The position numbers were made by a program, and so were the translations under genes. A stretch of 64,000 nt of DNA from Branchiostoma floridae (lineage: Eukaryota; Chordata; Leptocardii; Amphioxiformes; Branchiostomatidae), in contig NC_049991.1 of NCBI RefSeq assembly GCF_000003815.2, positions 12,124,955 through 12,188,954 of the forward strand. The letters are read 5' to 3'. Below are positions 24,001 to 36,000 of the stretch, piece after piece (positions within the stretch are counted from its first letter, which is position 1; every line of letters starts with the position of its first letter). The notes under the pieces are model-generated. The model did not search any database. It saw only the letters and a program-made list of their open reading frames with translations, and was not told the origin of the DNA.

Positions 24001-27000
24001 ATTAAGGCAGCACACAGATAACAGGTGTCTGCTCAGCTCAAGCAGAAGTTATTTACAAACCTTGCGGCCTGTCTGTCAGGGGTGTATACTAGTACATGGT
24101 ATTTGGAAGTAGGTCATGCTAAAGAGGGACCACCCAATTTCTTAATTGGCAGGAACATGTTCCACTGACAAGATCTTAAGTAAGCACATACGTTCTTCAG
24201 ATAATGCATATTTTATATATGTGTATCAATAGAAAAAGGTGACATCCTTTGTTTTGCTGTCAGTTAAATCATGTAGATGGTGCACTGAAAGTGGCCAGTT
24301 GTTTTTCTTTTGGGATGTTTTTGATCCGAGGGGATGTTCATGATAGATTGAAAGGTAAAGATTAATATGATTTTCTATAATGGGAAGAAGCCTATTGTCC
24401 TCCAGTCATTGACAAATAGATCAGTATCACAGTGGTGACAAGTACTTATACTTTATGCAGGAGGAGAGTAAAATATTTATGATATTTCTTGTTTTCATTC
24501 ATACCTCTCATAAAATGTGACAGGATGACACATGTTGATTGACCACAAATGATATCGCTTGGGATAATGGTTTACTAAGTGCAGTTCTGATAGCTATGCC
24601 CTACTTGTAGTAGGACGCATGTTTTATTTTCCCATGACCCAAGCAGACGCTTTATTTGATATCTGTCCCCAAAGGCAGACATCCTGCTTACTGTAAAGTA
24701 CCTTTTGTGTAATAACACACATCCTTTGCACCTGGCGTGGGCAGTTCTCTGCTATAGACTGGTTTATGGTACTATTGTGTTGCATGTGCTGAACAGTGAA
24801 TCTCACCTGCATGAATTATTCATATGCACTTTTCTGGAGCTTTTAACTGTTAAGAAGGAACTATACAAAAACTTTCAGAAAATTTTGCAAAGGTGCAAGT
24901 GGTGATCAGTGAATGTACTTACACCTGGACAAAGTCAGACTAGGCTTTCTGATCCCTTTACTACAAAGAGGCTTTGTACTTATTAGATCTCAGTGAATCA
25001 GTCATTCTACATCAGGTCTGATCCCCTTGCAGTTTGTCCTTACAGTATCAGACAACAGCAAGGATTTCAAGGACAATGTACAGCACTTTCTGAGACTGCC
25101 CTACCTATACCTGTGTTCTTTCACCAAAAAATTCACCACAGAATATCCAACCTGTTCTATTGTTCATGTGACTGAAGTCCGTAGGTGTATCCAGGGTACC
25201 ATCCGATTTCTACCGGGGCTCCTGGTACTCACTGCCCCTAGAAATCTTTGGGATAGAAGGTAGGGCAGTGAGTGCAAGGAGCACCGGTAGAAATTGGACT
25301 GACTTATAATGTTCAGATTAACTAAATGAACCACTTAGGAAAACAAAATATCAAGGCATTTTTCGATTCACAGGTGGCATTTGTAGCTAGACTGGGTACC
25401 ATCCACCGTAGTAATTCCTAGCTCAATTTCTCTTTGGGTTAGCAATGGAGAATGGTACCCAGGCTAAGTTCTAGTAGGCTCGGACAAACGGCCAAGTGTA
25501 TCCAGTAGAAATCTTATCTGCCAGCACAGGTAACAATCTGGAGTTGTTGTAGTACTGATAACGGCCTATTGTAGTGGCAAGCTTGGGATCTTACCCTTGA
25601 ATAAACAAGACTTAATGTAGGGGCCTTTAGATGGAGTTTATTTAGGTTGTTGGCAGAGGTTCCGACATTATATTTGTGTTGCACAGAAAAGGATCCATTT
25701 ACGATCGTTTGCATAGGGGTGACTCCTGCCCTTTCAACTACAGAAACTCGATCTGTGCCGTTTTGCTTCTACCAGGGGATGACTGTAAGTTTATTTAAGC
25801 AGGTACTTCATAGGTGGGATCATATTACAGACCTGTGCTGTTCGTCATGCGAAAGTCAGGAGAGAAAACAAAATGTAAAGAAAACGCAGCATAACGGAAA
25901 TCAACAAATATCATTCCTTTCCTCCTAGTTGGAAGAAAGGTCCAAGGAATTGAAGGATACCTGGATTTTGGTTAGGAATATGGAAAAAAGCATGTACTCA
26001 GTATACTTATAAGCATTGAAAGTGGCATTTGTCTAGTCAAGGGACTGTAGAGTTGTTAAAAAGTGTTCTCTATTGGAGGAGACAGAAGTGGTCGGTTTTG
26101 GATGGTGGAACTTACTTCAATGAGTACTTCAGAGTCTCTTGACACTACCGATATAGTCTGCAATTGTGACAGACAACTCTGTCCTACAACGATGTGAAGA
26201 ACCGTAGAGCTTTTCCCATGTCAAGGGCAAGGTACTGAAATAATGGAGAGGTCAAAGGAGCAACAGGATTTGGGCCAGTTGTAAGCAGACCATGTATGGC
26301 CCTTGTAAACGCTCGTATTGATTTTCAATCGATTTGACAGCACTTGTATGATATGCTATCCAAAAATAGACTAATTCAATGTTGAGAGGTCTAGAAAACC
26401 AGTTACGTTTGGAATAGAATAGCTGAGAAGGAATTTGACAATGATTTATGCTGAATTCAGAAGAACTCCCTACGTATTACGCTAAATTAAGGGAGGCAAT
26501 TATGCTAAATTTAGTCGCTTTGCTACGAATTACATAGATAAGATGGTTTCCCTACGAATTACGGGAAATAAAAATAGGCTGCCTACGCCTTACGTAAAAG
26601 AGCATGCAAACCCTCTGCCTAAGGTAAAGATCTTTTGTAATCAGCCAACATAGCTTTTGACTCTGAGATAATATTACTTGATACCTTAATCATAGACCAA
26701 TCCAAAGCTTGACCTTTCTCCAAATTAGATTTCTCTCTGCCACGTTTGACCAATTATGGTTATTATTCATTAATTTATGCTTATTAGCAGTATGTTTCCT
26801 GTGCTCCATGTCTGTAAGTCTGGATACCAGACCTCAGCCCGATCTCAAAAATATCTCCCCACATGAAAGATATTTTTGAGATCAGGCTGGGGTCTTGTAC
26901 CCAGGCTACATGTCTGTGTGATACTGTAGCTGTTCCCTGATTGTAGACGTGTTGTCAACTTCACAAAAGAGTGTTTGTTGCTCCTTTCTGTAAGATGTTT

Positions 27001-30000
27001 CATTCTATGTGTGATTTTCACATGACTAATGTTGTATAAAGGCCAATGAAAACATGATAATGAAGTGTCTTGTCAGTACTGTGGATGTTGATGTATTGAT
27101 GAACGTCACACTTGATCTTACTGTAAATAAGACATTTCTTCTGTGTGTTACAGGTGACCACCTGATCAACACCAACTGTTCCAGCTCGCACATGAGGTAA
27201 GAACACCTTGCACATGTCATGTACGTGACACCAGCACCCAAGCTAACTTCCAGGAGTTAACTCATGTTGGAAGATTCTGTGCAATGTACTAGAGCAGAAA
27301 ATTGTAGTTGTGGTGAATCAAGAAAACGGGCAAGAATCACCATGGATAGCTTTTAACTGTTGTCTTTGTTTGTTTGAACCTTTATTTATTCATGATTGCT
27401 CAAATCGGCCTGCTGGCCGCTTTTCATTGAGGTCATGAGGCAAGAATTGTCCATGAAAAGAACTCAATGTTGAAAAGATATCACTTCCTTGTGGCTTGTG
27501 AAGTTCATTTCAAATATTTATGAACATAGTGCAACTTAGACCTACAGTCAAACCTGTACAAGTGACCACCTCTACAAAAGGACCACCTGGCCAATGCGAT
27601 CACTTGTTGGTGGTCCCTTCCATGATTCTTCCCAATGATTGACCACCTGTCCGCAGAGACCTGTTTTTCTTGGTCCCCAGAGTGATCTTCCTTGGAATTT
27701 CAACTGTAACATTATATAATGCTTGTAACACACTCAAAGAAAACCATTTGGGCCTTTTGGGTGAACATGATGAAACTGAGTCTACCAAAAACCTTCTGTG
27801 ATTGGAAAGATTTCTTTAACTATATAGAGAGCAGTTGTCCTCTTACCTTGAGTAACATTGTATGAAGATGTCATCACACCTCAAGGGAATTTGTGAGTGA
27901 ATAGATGATCTCATCCATCTTCTTGAAGTGTGGGAATTTGGATAAGATAATAGAGGTGATCAAACACTTCATTAATATGAAAGGGATTTCATACCATGCT
28001 TAATTAGTTACAGTCTAATCCAAATTAATGGATTACATTACAGACAATGGCAGGATTCTGAAGCAGGCTTACAGGGAATTAGCCAGGTGCTAAGTATGTG
28101 AGATATAATGAGATCTGTGAAACCAAGGAGGTTGAAACACAAAATATTCACAGTCAAAGTGGCAACTTTTTTTTTTCTCTGCCCTTTCCACTACTGTAAG
28201 ATGCAGCTGTCCCCTATCCGAAATTTAGGTACAAGCAGAGGTTAGACTCGGCTGATTTTTGACATTTTTAGGCTTTCTATTTTGCACCGTGTTCTTTATA
28301 AACTTTTAAGAAAACAGTACAAATTAGAAAGCTTGATAAAAATGCCTAAAAACGTCAAAAACAGCAGGAGCCTAGCGTCTGCTTGGAGAGTAGACTTCAG
28401 GTACCCTTCCTCTTTGTAAGGAGTGAATGCACCTGCATCAGTGTGTCCAATCTTCCTGACAAGTTGCTGAGGACTGACAGCAACTGCCAGTTCAGACCTG
28501 AGCCCAGGTTACTGTGTGGTTACATGCCCGGCCCAACCTCTGTGTCTCCAGGGTCTGGGGTGGTGCGTTTAGTGGCTTCTGCTGCAGCCTACAGGGAGAA
28601 GGGGGGAGGTTTGGAGTGTGGCTGCCTCCCCCTCATGTCAACAGGTCATACAGTGAGGAAGTTGCAAGATAGCTACTATGGATATAGAGTTTGGATACTT
28701 GGATCCTTTATTCAGCCCACCAGCTATCATACATAATTTGTAGGTAGCAAATTTTCCTGGACTGGAGACATTAAAACATGACACAAAAATCTAAACAACT
28801 GGTATGCTTAGGATTCAGATTTCGAAAGTTGATTAGATTTGAAACGCTAAGAAAATTTTTTAAGCTAGGAAAAGACATTTTACTAATTCAGTTTTGTAGA
28901 TCTACCATGCAGAACTGGAACTGGAACATTTTTGTTAGTAGGTGAAATTGCAACTGGTTTCCACTTACATCAACATCCAATATTTTAGACAAAACAACTC
29001 CAGCATTGGTGTTGCACTGGGTATGTCATGCATACAAATACTTTTCGGCTCCGGCAAACTCCTGTATTTTCCCAAAACAATCAACTGCTTTCCTTTCATG
29101 TTGAATGTCAAAATTAGGTATAATATCATTTCATGCATTCCCTTTTTCTGAAGTAATGTATTACTGCTACCAGCTGTGAAGTATGGCAGTTTCTGGTTAT
29201 AATCTTTCATCGTGTAATGGTGCGATATTTCCTAACTGTGCAGCTTAATCTGTTGTGGTGTCCCCAGTGACAACTTTTGTTATTGTTCAATCTCAGATAC
29301 AGTCAAAGTTGTCACCACAGCCTCACATGTCCAGTTTGCTTTCCATAGACACAGCCACATTCTTGTCCTGCCTCAGTTTGTCATTTTCATCTGGTATTTC
29401 ATAACAGCTGCAGCCTAAAACATCAGACCCCAGACAGTACACATTCACACCTGAAGTTTAGCCGCCTGTGGGTCATTTTAGGAACTGCAACTGTCTCAGC
29501 TTATTTTTCAAATTTGTTAAATGAAACCATTTTTTACAGTCTCATTTGTTTCTCTCTGGACTTTTTACCTTTAGTCAAGAGGGTAATATTTTGCTAGCCT
29601 GATTAAATCTCGCTTATAGCAGCCCGCCAAACATCCGCCGGCGGGGAGGGGCCAGTTAGAGCCCTGGACAGCGGAGTTTGTGTTACACAGACTAATATTT
29701 TGCTAGTTATAATGTTACATTGCCATAAGAATTGCTGTACAAAATTTGACTTCCGACACACACCAAGACAAACGAACACTGAGATGGAACAATACCTATT
29801 ACAGAGTTCTGTTACACTACCTAAAAGTTTTGACTAGCAGTAGCCAGTGTAGGGAAGTGGCACAGCCTACCAGTACTTGCCCTTTGACCTGGACCTGTTG
29901 TCTGCCCTGGCAGCAGCAGGGGTGTGTGACAAATTGATTAGAATATGGAGAAGATTGGAAGTTGGTGATTGACAACCATGAAAGCATGAAGGTGGCATTG

Positions 30001-33000
30001 ACTTGACCAGGGTCAGTGTAATTTTGATGTAGATAACAAGGCATATTGTTCGCAATACTCGGATGGTCAGTAATTGATGTATCACGGATTCTATGGGCCA
30101 GGAGGTCAGCTGTGTAACAGTGGCTACTGGACAAAACAATCAACAGGTAGCTCCCAAATACATCAAATGCATGACACACTTGTTGTTTAAACTAAGGTAG
30201 GTGGTTATATAGGTGTATCTCGCTAACCTGTAAATTGCTGCCTTTTACCCAACCTTTTGCAATCTGACAGTCCGACACGACTTCTCTCACTGATTATGCA
30301 AATTACCGACAATGAATGTGCAATCACCTCAGTCATCAGGGCATAATTTCCCACCATTTGTCTGTACTTGTTCCTGTATGAGAGTTATCCAGGGGTGCCC
30401 TGGACAGAATGGGAGGCAGTTTGTTTGCAGGTGTTGCCCTCCCACCAAACCAGATGTGCAGTTATTGTTAGAGAGAGAATGATTAGAGGGTCATTTGGTC
30501 ATGCACCTATCAATGCACAGGGGAATGGTGGATGGGGAGGGGAATGTCTTTCCATCTTTATGTACCACAGTAAACTTTGGTTACACATGAATGAAAAAAT
30601 AGAACAGCTGTCAAACTTGCCCAAGAAGAACAGGTGGTCATTATTAAACTCCAAGCAAATACTACAGTAGCATAAGATAATATCAAAAACTGCCAGAGGA
30701 GTGAAACTGGCTTTAGTAGTGTGTCTTGCTTCTGGCAAATGGACACCTCTTGGCTGACTACACTCCTTAGCCAGTTTGGTCCTATTTTATGCCATCGTAG
30801 GATTTGCTTGGAGATTACGGTCATTATGGGATTGATTATCTAAGGGACCACCAAAAAGTGGTCGTATTCACCAGGTGATCTCTATGTAGAGGTGGTCAGT
30901 TGTAAAATGATTTGTAAAATTCAAAATCACAATGGCAGGGTTAAAGTCAGAGATTGAAGTAGCAAGTATAGATCTAATGTGATGTTCAACTCCATTCAAC
31001 AGCGTCAGTGAGGACTCAGGACCAGCAGATATATGGTGATGAAATAAGGGACACAGTTATATGCAGCAGTACCTCAATTACTTAGTAACTTTTAGTGATT
31101 GCTGTTATATTCACAATCAATCTTATGCTTCAAATCTTAGTTTGTGCACATAGAAAAAGAAAAACACCATAAAATGAAGGCAACTGTGCTATTGTCTCCT
31201 CTTCCCCTTTTGATAGTTGCACTGAGGAGATGCCCCATAACAAATTGTTCTGACAGAAAACACTTGGAGGTTACCCTGAAAGGTTTCCTGGGCCATTGTG
31301 GAGGGGAGACAAAGTGAATATTTCTCTACTTTCAGTAGAATTTGATTAATCAAAATGTTTGATTAATTGGGACAATATGTTGTATGGGAGGGACTTGGTA
31401 AGGTTAATCAAAATGTGTTTTTTTAAGTTGCTCTCATAATTGTGCTTTCAACAGTGGTGAAATTGAAGGATTTAGCTACATCAGAGAATGTTACTCTAGC
31501 AAAAAACTCATTAAGTATGATGTCAAGCAAGCTTAACTTTGTTGTGTTAAGAAATACTCCAGAATATCTGTAAAAACAATTTGTTGAGAGCTGGTGCTAA
31601 CCACCAAAAGAAAACCATAGTGGGAATGTAGCTATTTCATGGATATTGATAGTCAAAGGAAAAAAAATCTGTCACCCAAAGCCGTCGTAGATGAAGTTTG
31701 AGTTGAGAAAGGTTCATGTAGTCTGTGTGACTCTGTGGCATTCTTGTTCTTGGAGCAATAACGAATGATTTATGGCATGTTGAGACTAGGTTGGTGAATG
31801 GTTATCGCACAGTGTTTACAAGTTCAGGTATTTCCTGTTCCGACCTAATGTTGCATGTTTGTCTAGCCTGACTACTTCGGTATGTTCTCACGCTTGTTAG
31901 TACTTCTGGTGGAAGTACCAGCACTAGTAGCAGAGAGAAGTCCCAAGATTATGTGTGAATGCCACATCGTGATTAAATTGAAATCATAGGTTACAAGGCA
32001 AGGGTCCCTGCTTTCAAATCTCTCCACCCACACAGAAATTATTCTTTTCATTAGCAACTGTATGGGAATTATCATAAGCCATGGGCTTTGGGTTCAACAA
32101 GGACGTGATTTAGATGTCCTTGGGTTAAATCTGTCTACAGAAGTTTTCTTCATGGTAAGCCGAGTGGGATGATGTCATAAGAGAGCAATGACAGAGGCGC
32201 CCATTCCAACAATGCTGCGTGACGACAGTGTGACAAAGGTGTTTCAACTGGTGTATTGTGAGGAAAGTCCTAGAAACTAGTGTCGGGTCAGGTCATGCGC
32301 TGTGTACTGCATGACAGTGACTCATCATCTGGTCTTAAGATATCACTCAAATAACTTAATTGTACACTTGTTACGCAGGTGAAGTCGCGTGGCGCAGCGG
32401 CGGCATTTGTGCCTCGTGACCGAGAGGTTGCAGGTTCGAATTCGACTGCGTGTCACCGATCTTGTGCCCTTGGGAAAGGCACTTAACACGACTTTCCTCA
32501 CTATGCTCAGGTGAAAATGAGTAGCAGGTGCAATGGCCTAGTGGGTAGAGTGTTTGCCTTGCATTCGGAAGGTCGTGAGTTCAATCCCGGCCGAGTCATA
32601 CCAAAGACTATAAAAATTGTACATGCTGCTTTCTTTGCTTAGCACTCAGCATTCGGGAAAGAGTATGGAAGTTGAACATACACCACTACCAGTGGACTAG
32701 CCCCCTGCTGTAGTGATTGCGTTGTGTGTGGTCCAGGGCTAATGAAACAGAGATGGGCACCGCCCTATGTGCCAGAAATGGGCACCGCCCTTGGCGCGGG
32801 AAGGGTTTAACTTTAACTAACACTTATTACTGCTTTTATTAAATCTTCTTTCTCTCCATCACTTACAGCATATCTCCATATAGGTGTCAGTATGATACCC
32901 CTGTTTCTGACCATTGCCTTTTGTGTTCCCTCCAGGCAAGCACTGTGCTGTAAGATGGCTGTGGAGTATGACATGTTCCTGCAACAAGAAAAAAGGTCAG

Positions 33001-36000
33001 ACAATGTTCCCTTCTATTCTGTGGCACCACAGTGTTAGGGACTGTACGGCATTTAGTGAGGGTCGGGTCAAAATTTTTTTGCTAGGCCCTCCCCCCAGGT
33101 CAAAATTTTTTTGCTAGGCCCTCCCCCCAAGTCAAAATTTTTTGCTAGGCCCTCCCCCCTCCTATCAACTTTGAAAAAATATTCAAGACGCCAATTAATT
33201 ACTGCGCTCCCCTTTGGAAATGTGCTTTGCGTCATACTTTTTCACGATTTTCATCGCGAAGCGATCTCTCACCCCCTAGTAAAAAGGGAAACTGAATGGC
33301 TCAAAATATCTGCTTGATAGAGCGATAAATATCTGATTCATAGAGGCATAAATATTTGCTTTTAGACTAAAATTATTTCATTGCTTTGATATCCAAACAA
33401 AACCTAAAAAGCATGCACCTGGATTTCTAGTAGATTTGCGCCCCGAAGCGGCGCGCGCCCCGCCCCCTTATTTTACGCATTGCTTTGGGGTCTGCGCGGC
33501 TTGACGGAAACTATTTTCAATTTACATATATTTTTGACTTTTTCTTTGTTCTGTGGTGGTAATAACTAAGCTTTATCTGACAGTAAATCGGGCAGAAAAT
33601 GACAACAAAAACGACAGCAAGATTCGACTAACCAAAACTGTAGTGGGGAGGGGGACGCCGAAGAGTGACGCTGATTTTTCCGAGGCAGAGTCGACCGTCC
33701 GCCTCTCTCTAGGTGCCGGCTGGCATGAGAACGCAGACTTGCAGGAGATCTAAAAATGCCATGCTTTTTTGCCACGATTTCCTGCATTGCATTTTGATGG
33801 GCATTTTGCTGGTTCAATCAAATTTCTATTACAAAAGCACGAGGGTTTCAAGTTTTTGAGATTATGACGTCCCCGTGTCTGGCGCCAAAGGCACGAAGCA
33901 TCGCAAGGTAGTTCCGGGGAAATTTTGAAATCTTGACCCTCTTAAATTTAAAAGCGAATTCCTGCAGTTTGAGGGATATATTTTGCTGGCAAACAAAGCA
34001 AAGTTTAATGGCATTTTTTTTTAAATACAAAATTAAATCCCCCCCGAACACATTATCACGATGTCGGCCACCAAAGGCGCGAGGCCGGTCACGTCAAAAG
34101 GGATCCAGGGGAATTTGCAAATCATTACCCTTGAGCTCTGAAACGCCATTTCATACTTTTTGAGGGCCCTAGGGGAAAACTTTGTTGGCAATCTAGAGTT
34201 AAAAATAACATTTCTGTGGGTGAAAAAGGTTTTCGAGGGCGATGCATAGGCCCTGCCCCTTACGCATTTTCACTGCTGTGTTCAGCACCAACCTTTGAGC
34301 GCGCGATCCCTTGATTAATTGCGAAGGTCCAGAAAAATTTTGAAATCTTGACCCTCTGAAACGCCATTTCTTGGATTTTAAGGGACAAGTTTTGCTGGTA
34401 GACCAAACTATTTTTTTTTGCTTGACCCTCCCCCCAAGTCAAAAATTTTTTGCTAGGCCCTCCCCCTGGCTCAATATTTTTTTGCTTGGCCCTCCCCCCT
34501 CTGGCGACCGGCCCTCCCCCCTCGCTAAATGCCGTACGGTCCCTAAGACAGCCTACTTGTGTGTCCTTTCAGTACAGTTAGAATCTTATCATGGAACTAG
34601 CTCTATATGTTACCTTGATGTAAACTTCTGTTCATGGCCTTTTGAACCTTTGAAAGAAAAAGATGGCAAACATTCATGAACTTGTTAGTTTGCTGAATCA
34701 GGAGTCTTATCATAAAATCACACAATTATATTATATATTATTATTAGCTAACAGTGAAAACTATTTTGAAAGTATCTTCACATGGAAGAAAGGTCCTTCA
34801 AAGGTTAGCATGACAACAGGCTGAAAAATGAAGTGATCTACTTGTACCAGTGAGTGGTCTGTGATTCCCTGCATGGTGCCCAAACATTCATGTTCTGCCT
34901 ATTCACTTCATGGATGAAGTCATTGGCCCGAATGCCTTTGGTGGCACCCAGTTGCCATGGCAATGTCAACCAATCAAATGTCAAACACAGTTTCTTCCCA
35001 TCATTACCAATGGACACAGGCAGTCCTTTGTCTTGTTTTAAGAGACAACAGAGCTTCAAACTAGTCACAAGGAAGTTGCAGAAGTCAGATGTCACTGATA
35101 GGAATGTTGGTTAAGATCCTCACACTGCAGCTGACCCATGTATGCGGGCACCTTCGGCAGATTTGTATCATATTCCTGAAAGAAATTCGGAGAATTTGAT
35201 GGACAAGTTGTCATGAGAGACCTTCATGGGAAATCTTTGGCAAACAAACTGTTGGTCATTTGTTGCTTGGCTGGCATGTGCATGCATACTTGGCAGGCAC
35301 CACGACAGCCACCGTATCCCACCGTATCGCCTTTCGTATTCAGCGCCACTTGTCGCCATGTATCCGTTACACAACTGGTGCAACAAGAGAACCCAAGAAA
35401 AGGAACAACTTATAGAGTTGTATCTTTACCAGGAAAGCAAAAAAACAACAGGAATGCACATTCAAGACACACTTAGCAATCAGGCATCTAATTGAGATGG
35501 TTCAGCTGCTGGAAAGACATGTATGAAAAATCATCAAATACATAGAGGACTCTATCAAGACTGATGTTTTAATGTACAGCAATTTGAAGGACTGATCTAA
35601 AGTGCTAATGTAATGAGTAAGGAAGTCATCTGGTAGATATGCAGGTTAGATAAGACAGCAACTGAAAGACAAAAATTATAATGAAGCTGTAGCAAAGTTA
35701 AGAAAACTAAAAGGTCTAGAATATTTAACATGTCAGAGATAATGAGATGGCTATTGATGAGAGTTATCTTGTCATTCTTTACAGAAGCATCTTAAAGAAG
35801 TGACAAATCTTTTAAGATGTAGGTTGTTATCATAGTGAAACAAGCTAGTGTGTGCTCACGCATGTAAGCCCTTTGTAAGGCCGGTTCATCATCTTACAGT
35901 CCAGTGTAAATAGCCCAGGTGAAGCCTGACAAGGCTGTTATTACATGTTATTGGGAGGTAATCCTGTCTGGATGAGAGGTAACTCTGAGTTTGATCTGGG

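Larger units (their letters stand above)
23030..27153 (+). other. Fringe intron 2
   Basis: The intron holds three hairpin elements (25203-25297, 25386-25476, 26818-26907), listed separately, and at 26465-26620 an irregular run of CCTACG-ATTACG blocks. No gene is recognised. Confidence 0.6.
27197..32935 (+). other. Fringe intron 3
   Basis: The intron holds a foldback element (28225-28392), a 100-bp element (29595-29694) and a SINE (32375-32819), listed separately. Two related GACCACC-rich stretches lie at 27545-27660 (+) and about 30835-30905 (reverse), probably old copies of one repeat. The ORF at 28383-28736 overlaps the foldback element and has no domain. Confidence 0.55.

Noticed and set aside
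28383-28736. 117-codon ORF in fringe intron 3
   Set aside because: It begins inside the right arm of a foldback element and shows no family motif.
32390-32443. Functional tRNA gene
   Set aside because: A and B boxes are present but the sequence does not fold into a full cloverleaf by eye and continues into a SINE body with a target duplication.
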